Shown: one piece after another, positions 6,320 to 14,321 of the stretch
How positions within the stretch are numbered: position 1 is the stretch's first letter
Layout of the letters: each line of letters opens with the position of its first letter
Source: JAFGPJ01 sp964439135
Lineage (GTDB): Bacteria; Planctomycetota; Phycisphaerae; Sedimentisphaerales; Anaerobacaceae
Direction: 5' to 3'
DNA length: 15,096 nt
NCBI GenBank assembly: GCA_964439135.1
Contig: CAYTNN010000104.1
Span: forward strand, 1 to 15,096
The notes under the pieces: generated by a model
Database searches by the model: none
What the model saw: only the letters and a program-made list of their open reading frames with translations
Told to the model about the DNA's origin: nothing
Made by a program: the position numbers and the translations under genes

Positions 6320-8724
6320 TACATCAAAACGATAATCAGATGAAATGTCCGCGGCAAGAGGTCATTGAACACTATATCCAGGGCCAGTTAGCGCCACAGA
6401 TTCTTGCTGAGTTCGAAGCTCATTTACAGGCTTGCCAGGCTTGTCAAACTATTGTTGCCGAAGCCCGGGAGAATGAAAAACTCCTTGTCGAATTACGCAC
6501 TTTTGAAAGTACAAGCTCAGAGCCTTTTGAGTTCAGCAAAAAGGAAATATCCACAGTCGATCAGGCACAAACGCTTTTAGGTCAGCGGTATCGTGTAATC
6601 AGGAAAATTGGCGAAGGTGCCGCAGGGCATGTCTTTCAGGTAGCTGATACGGTTTTGGATCGCCTGGTTGCCGTAAAGTTCCTTCGAAAAAAAATCTCCA
6701 CGGACGACACGATCTCAAAGCGATGGCATGAAGCTCGTCTGATGAGCCAGCTTAACCATCCCAGTGTAGCCCAGGTTTACGAAATAGGTGAAATCGAAGA
6801 ACAGCGGTTTATCGTTATGGAATGGGTGGATGGCCTGCCCCTGACGGATGCCTGGAAGGACCTGCCGTTAGAGCAAAGATTGAACATTTATTTGAACGTA
6901 TTGAATGCCGTCTCTGCAGCACACGCACGCGGAATTATACACAGGGATATTAAACCCTCAAACATTCTTGTCAGCTCGGACCATAAACCAAAGGTCCTGG
7001 ACTTTGGAATAGCACTTGAAACACAATATTTGTCCGGCGTTAAGCAAGACGTTTACCGCGGCACACCGACATACACAGCACCTGAACAGGTTACCAAACC
7101 TATACGAATCTTCCCTTCGACCGATGTTTTCGCATTAGGCATTCTGCTTTACGAGTTGCTCACAGACACATTACCCTTTCCGCAGACCGATCCTAAGAAA
7201 TTGTTCGAAGCTATCAAAACGAAACATCCCGAACTGCCAAGTGCCATACGGCAGAAAGTTCCGATATCCCTGCAAAATATATGCCTCAAGGCTTTGGAAA
7301 AAGATCCCCAAAACAGGTATTCGACCGCGCGGGATTTAGCGGAAGATATTAACCGATACCTTCGAGGCGAGAAAGTGTGGTCCAGGCCGTCTTTCCTGTC
7401 GGACAAGATTCAACAGGAAGTATTTTATCATCGTCAAAAACTCAAGGTCTGGCGCGATAACGAGCTGCTGACAGAAAAAGAATTCGACCGGCTGGAGAAT
7501 ATCTATGAACGCGTTATATCCCCGCCCGACCTGTCAATTATAGAAGCGAGAAAGCTGTCTTTCTCTCAGGTCTGCTTATATTTAGGCGGCTGGATTGTTG
7601 TCTTAGGCAGTTTTGTGCTCTTCTACAAGACATGGGAGAATATCCCCGCGTTCTGGAGGCCGTTACCCGCAGTAGCCGCGACTACTCTGATGATCATACT
7701 TGGTTCCGCTATGTGGAACAGAAGCGAAAGCAGGCTGGCTGTCGGATTTCTATCGACTGCGAATCTTTTAGTGCCTATTACGTTCTTGCTGACACTGGCG
7801 CAGTGGGACTTGTTGTCCCCCGCCAATTACCATTGGGGGATAGAATCAATAGAGGGATTCCTGAGGCAAGAGGAATCATACGTGATTATCGGTAATGCCC
7901 AATTGTATTATTCATCATGGTGCTGGTTTGCGTTTTCACTTTTCTTCCTGCGACTTACCCGGTCATCAATTTTCGTGCTTTTCGGCATAATATCATTTCT
8001 TGCCTGGCTTACGAGCTGCTACATAATCGCCGGAATGATAGGGCCAATCGATGAATTCGAATCCTGGGCACCTGAAATCGTAGCCGGCAGGTATCTGTTT
8101 CCCGGTATCGGCTTTTTTGTGCTGGGCGTGATATTAGACCGGCACAAGTTCATCCACTTCGCGTGGCCCCTTTGCATGGCGGGCCTTGCATTGATTGTAA
8201 TTTGCCTGTCTATTATTGCCGTCTCTAAAGCGACAATGTTCGGCTGGCTGCTGCGATGGGAACCAAAATTTCTCGAAGAGGACGAATCCAGGCTTCTCAG
8301 CTTCATATTCAACGGGCTGATATATCTTGGACTTGCAGGAGTGTGCAGGTCGCTGGGAACCCGGCTTCAGCGTACTTTGGCATCGATTCTCAATTGGCTT
8401 GGCCCCGTACACATCCTTGGCACCTTGAGAATACTCGATTCGGATGAGTTGAATATTTCCGAGAGTCACACACTTGTCTACCGTATACTATTACCAATAG
8501 CGTCGATAGGTTTTGTCTTCGGCAGCGTCGCAAGGCAAATGAAATCGTTCTTCTTTTCAGGGCTCGCAGGTATCGCCACAGCGGTACAGCGGTTCACCGT
8601 CGAATACCTGAAGAATTTCTTCGCTTGGCCGGTTTCGCTTATTATAACAGGCATAATCTGGATGCTCGTCTCATGGCGTGTCCCCCTCTGGAGAGCCAAC
8701 AGGCTGCTCAAACGCGGTAAATAA
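6316..8724 (+). CDS. membrane Ser/Thr protein kinase with N-terminal anti-sigma-like zinc finger
   Basis: 802 residues. Residues about 11-50 look like a zf-HC2 anti-sigma zinc-binding fold (C11, then H36-x3-C40-x2-C43). Residues about 92-350 are a Hanks-type kinase with all key motifs: GEGAAGHV (99-106), VAVK with K121, HRDIKPSN (209-216, catalytic D211), DFG (229-231) and APE (255-257). Residues about 350-410 are a charged linker. Residues about 415-795 hold many hydrophobic spans (roughly ten), a polytopic membrane domain of unknown role, perhaps a sensor. Inferred model: the zinc finger holds the coupled sigma factor, and kinase activity, controlled by a signal read in the membrane domain, releases or modifies it. 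The first three residues overlap the sigma gene stop. The gene ends 79 bases before an AT-rich terminator-like hairpin. Confidence 0.92.
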   Translation: MIHQNDNQMKCPRQEVIEHYIQGQLAPQILAEFEAHLQACQACQTIVAEARENEKLLVELRTFESTSSEPFEFSKKEISTVDQAQTLLGQRYRVIRKIGEGAAGHVFQVADTVLDRLVAVKFLRKKISTDDTISKRWHEARLMSQLNHPSVAQVYEIGEIEEQRFIVMEWVDGLPLTDAWKDLPLEQRLNIYLNVLNAVSAAHARGIIHRDIKPSNILVSSDHKPKVLDFGIALETQYLSGVKQDVYRGTPTYTAPEQVTKPIRIFPSTDVFALGILLYELLTDTLPFPQTDPKKLFEAIKTKHPELPSAIRQKVPISLQNICLKALEKDPQNRYSTARDLAEDINRYLRGEKVWSRPSFLSDKIQQEVFYHRQKLKVWRDNELLTEKEFDRLENIYERVISPPDLSIIEARKLSFSQVCLYLGGWIVVLGSFVLFYKTWENIPAFWRPLPAVAATTLMIILGSAMWNRSESRLAVGFLSTANLLVPITFLLTLAQWDLLSPANYHWGIESIEGFLRQEESYVIIGNAQLYYSSWCWFAFSLFFLRLTRSSIFVLFGIISFLAWLTSCYIIAGMIGPIDEFESWAPEIVAGRYLFPGIGFFVLGVILDRHKFIHFAWPLCMAGLALIVICLSIIAVSKATMFGWLLRWEPKFLEEDESRLLSFIFNGLIYLGLAGVCRSLGTRLQRTLASILNWLGPVHILGTLRILDSDELNISESHTLVYRILLPIASIGFVFGSVARQMKSFFFSGLAGIATAVQRFTVEYLKNFFAWPVSLIITGIIWMLVSWRVPLWRANRLLKRGK

Positions 8725-8802
8725 AGTTTCTTAAATAACTTAGGCTCACAACCATCCGGTATATCATTACCGACCATATCACTATCCCGGCCATGTTTCC
8801 CT

Positions 8803-8830
8803 CATAAAATATCGATATTTATGATTTTTT
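8803..8830 (+). terminator. AT-rich terminator-like hairpin after the kinase gene
   Basis: CATAAAATAT and ATATTTATG pair across CG with one bulged A (8803-8823), followed by six T at 8825-8830. The stem is AT-rich and so weak, but the T-run right after it fits factor-independent termination of the sigma/kinase transcript. Confidence 0.4.
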
Positions 8831-8903
8831 CAGAAAGATGTTGTCCGGAAAGCACCAATACAACCTGGTAACAGATAACACAAAAATTGGAAAGGTACTC
8901 AAG

Positions 8904-9878
8904 ATGAAAACGAAGAAAACTGTATTGTATTTGCTTGTTTTACTATTGAGTGGTTGCCTGCCGTCTCTTCATCAACTTTACACTGATGAAACCCTTGTTT
9001 TCGAAGAAGGGCTTATAGGTAAGTGGAGGGCAGATGAAGACGATATATGGCAATTTCGAAAAGCCGGAGAGAAGGAATATGAATTAAGAATATATGATAT
9101 GGAAAAAGAATGCGGCCGCTTCGAGGCACATCTGGTTAAAATCAAAGACATGATGTTTCTTGATCTCTATCCCGATAGCGAGCAAATAAACGACCTGGAT
9201 GATTTCTATAAATTGCACCTCCTGGCAGTACATACATTCATGAAAGTTGACCGAATCGATCCAAACCTGCAGTTACGTATAATAGATTATGATGAAGTTG
9301 AGGACATGTTGGAAGATAATCCGGATGCACTAAAACACGAAGTCGTAGACGAACGCATTGTACTAACCGCAACAACCGAACAACTTCAGGAATTTGTGGT
9401 CGCGAACGTTAAGACTATATTCGGCGATGCTAACGATGCAAGTAATATGACACGTTTAGAACCGCTATACACCGATAGTGACCTGGTCTTTGACTCAAAC
9501 ATCGTCGGACAATGGGAGGGAAAGAACGGTGAAATACTGGATTCCAAAAAATCAGGGGAGAAAGCCTATGATCTAATATTCGTTGAGGAAGACGGCACGG
9601 AAAATCAATCATTTACAAATCTTGTTCGGCTTAACGACAGGAAATTCCTGGCAGTGTTTTCCGATAAATCCGAGTTAAATCCGAATGAGCCATATACCTA
9701 TGCTTTTCATCTTATACCGGATGAGTTTCTCGAAATTGAGCAGACAGAGCAAGATTTAACGCTGCGAAGAATTGATTACGATGAGATCTCTCAATTGTTA
9801 AAGAACGGCCAGTTTCAGGTAAAGCCGAAAACAACGGATGCTTCTCATTTCTTCGAGGGCGTCCGGATTAAACCATAG
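8904..9878 (+). CDS. lipoprotein with a tandemly duplicated domain, function unknown
   Basis: 324 residues from ATG 8904, with GGAAAGG about 8 bases upstream. The frame is open 22 codons further upstream, but those would precede the signal peptide. Residues 1-17 are a lipoprotein signal (MKTKK, hydrophobic core, LLSG) with lipidated C18. The mature part holds two copies of one domain, about residues 24-136 and 188-300. Each copy starts LYTD-x2-LVF, has G-x-W, then K-x-GEK-x-Y-x-L, FL, HL, and ends in (I)IDYDE near LxxxL. The copies differ enough to be an old duplication. The protein would sit on a membrane facing the periplasm. Position after the sigma/kinase unit may mean co-regulation, although a terminator-like hairpin lies between. 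I recognise no family name. Confidence 0.85.
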   Translation: MKTKKTVLYLLVLLLSGCLPSLHQLYTDETLVFEEGLIGKWRADEDDIWQFRKAGEKEYELRIYDMEKECGRFEAHLVKIKDMMFLDLYPDSEQINDLDDFYKLHLLAVHTFMKVDRIDPNLQLRIIDYDEVEDMLEDNPDALKHEVVDERIVLTATTEQLQEFVVANVKTIFGDANDASNMTRLEPLYTDSDLVFDSNIVGQWEGKNGEILDSKKSGEKAYDLIFVEEDGTENQSFTNLVRLNDRKFLAVFSDKSELNPNEPYTYAFHLIPDEFLEIEQTEQDLTLRRIDYDEISQLLKNGQFQVKPKTTDASHFFEGVRIKP

Positions 9879-9894
9879 AATTGTTACACAATAA

Positions 9895-10443
9895 TTGTTT
9901 AAAGATGCAAACGAACAAATCTGCCTCTACATGGTAAAAGTCATGGAAAGCTGTGTTAAATCAATCAATTCAACAAGAGAATGTAAAACAGATAATTCCC
10001 CGTGTGTATTCTGGATTAATGCTCTGATAGAAAGATTGCTGGACAAGCTGTTGTTTCTCGTCAAACCGGCAGTCGAATATATTTTTGGAATGCACATAGG
10101 CTTCGCTCTTGGCTGGCTTATCGGCCTGTGCGCCGGTCACTCTTACGTGAAGCATTTTGAGCCGGCATATCTTGACGATTTAAGCCAACTTTCATTTTGG
10201 AGGGAGGCTCCCTACATATTCGCAAAACATGGTGCTCTGACCGGACTGGCTATAGGCGTAATAGTAATAGCAATCATAAACGGCACATTGCTAAATCAGA
10301 GAGTCACCTCATTGTTTGAGAAGAAGATTACCAATCCAAACGAAATTGCCCGGCTTCTCGACAAGAGTGTCGGGCAAATCGAAAGAAAAATGAACAAACT
10401 GGTTAAAAAAGGAAGAATCAGCCGAAAAGCAATTACTCCTTAA
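9895..10443 (+). CDS. small membrane protein with a C-terminal winged-helix-like segment
   Basis: Up to 182 residues from a TTG at 9895; ATGs at 9931 and 9943 are alternatives, and none of the three has a clear ribosome site, so the start is open. Two membrane segments are visible at about 64-84 (MHIGFALGWLIGLCAG) and 112-133 (GALTGLAIGVIVIAIING), with an amphipathic helix before the first. Residues about 147-177 (NPNEIARLLDKSVGQIERKMNKLVKKGRIS) resemble a helix-turn-helix/winged-helix tail and are strongly basic. The N-terminal part holds four Cys (10, 20, 30, 37). The gene starts only 16 bases after the lipoprotein stop, so the two are probably co-transcribed, and a strong terminator follows about 100 bases downstream. 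Function unknown; a membrane-bound regulator is one possibility. Confidence 0.65.
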   Translation: MFKDANEQICLYMVKVMESCVKSINSTRECKTDNSPCVFWINALIERLLDKLLFLVKPAVEYIFGMHIGFALGWLIGLCAGHSYVKHFEPAYLDDLSQLSFWREAPYIFAKHGALTGLAIGVIVIAIINGTLLNQRVTSLFEKKITNPNEIARLLDKSVGQIERKMNKLVKKGRISRKAITP

Positions 10444-10545
10444 AAGTTATCTTGCTTTATCATCAATATACCGAATCAACACAATTGCCACCCCGCCGGT
10501 CAAGCGTAATAATAACGAAAATTAACTCTCTGCATCTTATACAAG

Positions 10546-10586
10546 CCTCTGCTTCTTTTTCTCCTCCTTCAAGCAGAGGTATTTTT
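10546..10586 (+). terminator. strong rho-independent terminator
   Basis: CCTCTGCTT (10546-10554) pairs perfectly with AAGCAGAGG (10571-10579) across a pyrimidine-rich 16-base loop, followed by TATTTTT. It fits the end of the 8904-10443 transcript. Confidence 0.8.
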
Positions 10587-10620
10587 ATCCGGAAACGCAA
10601 TATGAGATTCGAAATGATAC

Positions 10621-10649
10621 TTGCCAGAGTGCTCATGATGGTATATTCT
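10621..10649 (+). promoter_or_regulatory. promoter candidate for the CsgG-like lipoprotein gene
   Basis: TTGCCA (10621-10626), 17-base spacer, TATTCT (10644-10649); an alternative -10, TATATT, lies at 15-base spacing. It is downstream of a strong terminator and would give a leader of about 150 bases before the ATG at 10806. Confidence 0.35.
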
Positions 10650-10805
10650 TTGTAAAATATTCGAAGATGGCTTTTTGTATGGAGATAAGAAGTTATGCTG
10701 GCACAAGAACAGAATATTCGCCATTGGCAGAAAGCAAAAACCCGGCGTGATACCCGCTTTGCCTGCACGAATAATTGTTCTCAAAGACTGTTAGGGAGTG
10801 ACACA

Positions 10806-11321
10806 ATGAAAATACGAACCAGATCTCTTTGCAGTATTTCCGCGTTTCTTGTGGTAGCGGGCCTGGCCATTTCAGCAGGATGCGCTAGTCGGAAGACAGA
10901 AGCGTTATTTACCAGGCCCGAGCTTATAAACCATGGCCGGCTGGCAGTCGTCGGCCTGACCCCCGAACAGGAACAAATATTCATGGCCTCCTACACCAAG
11001 GCTTTTCCCGGGCAGATTATTATCTTTGTCGAAAGGAAACGGCTGCAGGAGATCATCGATGAGCAGGATTTGCGGCAGGGAAGACTGAACGAGAAAATGC
11101 GCGCCAAAATAATGGAGCTTTTCGGTGTCGAAGCCCTGATTATGTGCACGTATGATGACGGGATTGACGGTATCGGCATAAAGAAACTGCGCATCCGGAT
11201 CGTAGACAGCGCAACCGGAGCGATTGTCGGCTCGGTCATAACCGAAGCACGCGACAACTTCTCATACCATTGTGAGACTGCGATAAAAGCGCTCAAGGCG
11301 GACCTTCTGGGCGGAAGCTGA
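10806..11321 (+). CDS. CsgG-like lipoprotein
   Basis: 171 residues from ATG 10806, chosen because AGGGAG (10793-10798) lies 7 bases upstream and a lipoprotein signal follows at once; longer in-frame starts (10695) would mask it. Residues 1-25 are the signal (MKIRTR, hydrophobic core, ISAG) with lipidated C26. Residues about 44-170 resemble the CsgG/LpoB-like alpha-beta domain: RLAVVGL at the first strand, FVERKRLQEIIDEQDL (the family's typical 'vveR..l..il.Eq' helix), a helix ending in FGVEALI, and strands KLRIRIVDSATGAIVGS. It lacks the extra segments CsgG uses to form a curli pore, so a periplasmic envelope-assembly or regulatory lipoprotein is more likely than a secretion channel. Partners are not evident nearby. 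Confidence 0.7.
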   Translation: MKIRTRSLCSISAFLVVAGLAISAGCASRKTEALFTRPELINHGRLAVVGLTPEQEQIFMASYTKAFPGQIIIFVERKRLQEIIDEQDLRQGRLNEKMRAKIMELFGVEALIMCTYDDGIDGIGIKKLRIRIVDSATGAIVGSVITEARDNFSYHCETAIKALKADLLGGS

Positions 11322-11476
11322 TATCAGTGTTTAGCCCTAAAAAAACGTAGTCACCACAATTACTCAGTGCAAACGCATCTAAATTGTTTGTCGAGGCATT
11401 GAAAACTTTGAATTCTGCCACGAGATGACATAAACCGGTTATTTCGGCGCCAATTAAAGAAAGGAACGGGGCAAAA

Positions 11477-14011
11477 ATGAGACACGTCACCATCTTCCTG
11501 TCGATGCTCGCAGCCGTATCACAGGCCCACGCCGCCGCTCAGACCATCGTCACTCCCGAAGAGATGCGATCAAAGGACCAGTGGGTCAAGACCCATCTCC
11601 TCGAACCGGCATTCACCGATTCGGATTACCAACCATCCATAATCCCCGCAACACCTGAAGCCGGCCTGGATGTTTATGCCAACAACGACCCTGTCATCCC
11701 GAACAAACGTGGTGACCACCCCTTGAAAATAGCAGGCAAAACCTACTCTCGTGGACTCTACTGCCACGCCGTCAGCAAGATCGTCGTCACCCTGCCCGGG
11801 CCCGGCAGACGCTTCACCGCACAGGTCGGCCTGGACCATAACGATGACACCCTCCGAGGACGCGGCAGCGTCATCTTCTCGGTTACCGTTAACGACCAGC
11901 TTGCCTTCAAGTCCGACATCATGACCGTAAACACGCCGTCATGCCCGGTTGATGTGGACCTCAAGGGCACCACCTCCTTCACCCTTGAAATTGGAGATGC
12001 CGGCGACGGCATTGGCTGGGACCAGTCAGACTGGGCCGATGCCGGTGTTGTCCTTGAAGATGGACGCCGGTTGTGGCTGGGCGACATGGAAATTCGAGAC
12101 AAACGCTACGAAGGAGAACTCTCACCGATTGCCCGTTCCAGCACCCTTCCATTCGCATTCTTGTATGACGGCGTTGCCTCGGACGCTATCCTTCGCACCT
12201 GGCCCGGCCGACTGGAAACGACCCGCCTTGACGCAAACCGCACCCGCTACACCCGCACCTGGAAGCAGCCGAACGGCAACCTCGATATTCGCTGTGTCGC
12301 TGTCGATTATGCCGATTTCCCCGCCATCGAATGGACCTTGTATTTCAAGAACACCGGATCAACCGATACACCCATACTCCGCAATATCCAGGCCCTGGAC
12401 ACCTCGCTCGAACGCACCGCCACAGGACAGTTCGTCCTCCACGCATGGCGAGGAGATACCTGTTCGCCCGTTCTATACCAGCCGCTGACCGAGACGCTCC
12501 CGCCAAAAACCAACCGACGCTTCGCCCCGGCCGACGGCCGCGCAACAAACCAGGCCTTCCCATATTACAAAATCCAGATGCCCGGAGGCGGAATCCTCCT
12601 GGCCGTCGGCTGGCCCGGCCAGTGGGCATCATCATTCACAACTGACAACGACCGAAAACTGCGAATCGCAGCCGGACAGGAACTGGTAAACCTCTCACTA
12701 AGGCCCGGCGAACAAATCCGAACTCCGCTCATCGCAATCCTGTTCTGGAAGGGCGAGGACACCGTCCGAGCACAAAACCTCTGGCGCCGATGGATGTGGG
12801 CCCACAATGTACCACGCACCGCCGACGGCAAGCTCCCCCCGCCCATACTCTTCGGCAACACCTCCGGCCAGTTCAACGAAATGATCAACGCCAACGAAGA
12901 AAACCAGAAGTACTTCATCGACCGCTATGTCGAAGAAAAGATTGGCATCAATTTCTGGTGGATGGATGCCGGCTGGTATCCCTGCGACGGTCACTGGCCA
13001 AACACCGGAACCTGGGAACCCGACACCACCCGCTTTCCAAACGGACTCAGAGCCATTTCCGACCATGCTCTGGCCAAAAACATCAGGACCCTCGTCTGGT
13101 TCGAGCCTGAACGTGTCGGAGGCGGCTGGCTCAGCCGCAACCACCCCGAATGGCGCATCGGCCCACTGCTCAACCTCGGCAATCCGGACGCATGGAACTG
13201 GCTCGTAAACCACGTCGACGGCCAGCTCAAAACTCAGGCCATTCACTTCTACCGCCAGGATTTCAACATGAGCCCCCTCGGCTTCTGGCGCGGAAACGAC
13301 GCACCCGACCGCCGGGGCATTACGGAAAACTTCAATGTACAGGGATACCTCGCCTATTGGGACCAGCTCAGGAAGCGCCATCCACAACTGATCATTGACA
13401 GTTGCGCCTCCGGAGGACGCCGCAATGACCTCGAGACAATGCGACGTGCTGTCCCCCTCCACCCGACCGATTACAATTATGCAGATCTCGTCGTCAAGCA
13501 GGCATTTCACCACAGCCTGTTTCACTGGATCCCCTACTACGGCTCAAACACCGTCCCCACGAACACCGCCGACCCATACGCCATTCGCAGCGGACACGCA
13601 CTCGGCATGGTGTTCGGCTATGATATGCGCCGAACCGACCTGGACTACGCACGCCTGCGCAGACTCGCTGACCAATGGCGCAAAATCATTGAATGCTGCT
13701 ATGGTGATTTCTACCCCATCCTGCCCTATAGCCTCAGGGAGGAAGACTGGATCGCCTGGCAGTTCCACCGTCCCGACCGCAATGAGGGCGTCGTCCAGGC
13801 TTTTCGCCGACACAAGAGCAACGAAACCACCAGGACCCTGCGCCTCGGCGGCCTGGATCCCGCCTTGCAGTATCGCGTCACAGACTTCGACAAAGACAAA
13901 CCACTAACGATCCCCGGCCGCCAACTGCTCCAAAAAGGACTACCCGTCGATATCCCCGCCAAGCCCGGCGCTGTGGTCATCCATTACACGACGGTAAACG
14001 CAGATCGATAG
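11477..14011 (+). CDS. secreted alpha-galactosidase, NPCBM plus GH36/melibiase type
   Basis: 844 residues. Residues 1-19 are a signal peptide (cleavage near AHA/A). Residues about 40-205 are an NPCBM-like carbohydrate-binding module (SRGLYCHAVS, VGLDHNDD, ending WADAGVVLEDG). Residues about 210-430 match the N-terminal beta-supersandwich of GH36. Residues about 450-760 are the catalytic barrel: FWWMDAGWYPCDG (493-505), LVWFEPERV (539-547), FYRQDFN with likely nucleophile D595, and SCASGGRRND with likely acid/base D651. Residues about 765-840 are a C-terminal beta domain. Expected reaction: hydrolysis of terminal alpha-galactosyl residues from oligo- or polysaccharides outside the cytoplasm; alpha-N-acetylgalactosaminidase activity cannot be excluded. 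G+C is far above that of its neighbours, with a strong preference for C-ending codons, suggesting transfer or different expression history. Confidence 0.92.
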   Translation: MRHVTIFLSMLAAVSQAHAAAQTIVTPEEMRSKDQWVKTHLLEPAFTDSDYQPSIIPATPEAGLDVYANNDPVIPNKRGDHPLKIAGKTYSRGLYCHAVSKIVVTLPGPGRRFTAQVGLDHNDDTLRGRGSVIFSVTVNDQLAFKSDIMTVNTPSCPVDVDLKGTTSFTLEIGDAGDGIGWDQSDWADAGVVLEDGRRLWLGDMEIRDKRYEGELSPIARSSTLPFAFLYDGVASDAILRTWPGRLETTRLDANRTRYTRTWKQPNGNLDIRCVAVDYADFPAIEWTLYFKNTGSTDTPILRNIQALDTSLERTATGQFVLHAWRGDTCSPVLYQPLTETLPPKTNRRFAPADGRATNQAFPYYKIQMPGGGILLAVGWPGQWASSFTTDNDRKLRIAAGQELVNLSLRPGEQIRTPLIAILFWKGEDTVRAQNLWRRWMWAHNVPRTADGKLPPPILFGNTSGQFNEMINANEENQKYFIDRYVEEKIGINFWWMDAGWYPCDGHWPNTGTWEPDTTRFPNGLRAISDHALAKNIRTLVWFEPERVGGGWLSRNHPEWRIGPLLNLGNPDAWNWLVNHVDGQLKTQAIHFYRQDFNMSPLGFWRGNDAPDRRGITENFNVQGYLAYWDQLRKRHPQLIIDSCASGGRRNDLETMRRAVPLHPTDYNYADLVVKQAFHHSLFHWIPYYGSNTVPTNTADPYAIRSGHALGMVFGYDMRRTDLDYARLRRLADQWRKIIECCYGDFYPILPYSLREEDWIAWQFHRPDRNEGVVQAFRRHKSNETTRTLRLGGLDPALQYRVTDFDKDKPLTIPGRQLLQKGLPVDIPAKPGAVVIHYTTVNADR

Positions 14012-14044
14012 CAACTTCCACTTCGTAATGCTGAGAAAGGTAAA

Positions 14045-14275
14045 ATAACGGCCAAAAAAGAAGCATTACTTATATTCTTAACTGCGGTTTTACTGCCTGC
14101 CGGGCAGTCTTCGGCGGGCGATTGGCCACATTGGCGAGGACCGTATCTTAACGGTTCAAGCGGTGAGAAAAACCTTCCGGCGACATGGAGCAAAACTGAG
14201 AATATCGCCTGGACATTTGACGGCCCGTCGCCGGATTGCAGCAAAATTTTAATTGACAATATCATGGCAAATTAA
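14045..14275 (+). pseudogene. 5' remnant of a PQQ-like beta-propeller protein gene
   Basis: The frame reads a signal-peptide-like stretch (TAKKEALLIFLTAVLL, then AGQSSA), GDWPHWRGPYLNGSSGEK, NLPATWSKTENIAWTFDGPSPD, then loses similarity and stops at TAA 14273-14275. 'DWP-W-RGP' followed by 'LP--WS-T-NI-W' is the typical opening of secreted PQQ-repeat propeller proteins in planctomycetes, which run to about 400 residues or more. Only about 65 residues are left. The position where the start is expected is ATA (14045-14047), preceded by GAAAGG at 4 bases, and no ATG, GTG or TTG lies in frame before the conserved block. So the start codon looks mutated and the rest of the gene deleted. Some bacteria use rare non-ATG starts, but the truncation argues for a dead gene. 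Confidence 0.7.
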
Positions 14276-14307
14276 TACAAGATGACGGTCTAAATAATCT
14301 TTCTATT

Positions 14308-14313
14308 AGGAGG
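14308..14313 (+). promoter_or_regulatory. ribosome binding site of the right-edge gene
   Basis: AGGAGG, 8 bases before ATG 14322, close to the full anti-16S match. It fixes the start of the partial gene. Confidence 0.75.
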
Positions 14314-14321
14314 TATAACTA

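Larger units (their letters stand above)
10444..10805. other. 362-base stretch without a gene
   Basis: It holds the terminator at 10546-10586 and a promoter candidate at 10621-10649. On the minus strand, at 10485-10505, it has a second copy of the TTGAC-GGCGGGGTRGC motif seen at the PA14 gene promoter. Short open frames here have no ribosome site and no protein-like composition. Confidence 0.55.

Noticed and set aside
10452..10655. 67-codon plus-strand frame
   Set aside because: It runs through the terminator at 10546-10586 and has no ribosome site or recognisable protein pattern.
12698..13525. 275-codon minus-strand open frame
   Set aside because: It is antisense to the catalytic domain of the alpha-galactosidase, whose motifs are complete; the frame reflects the C-rich composition of that gene.
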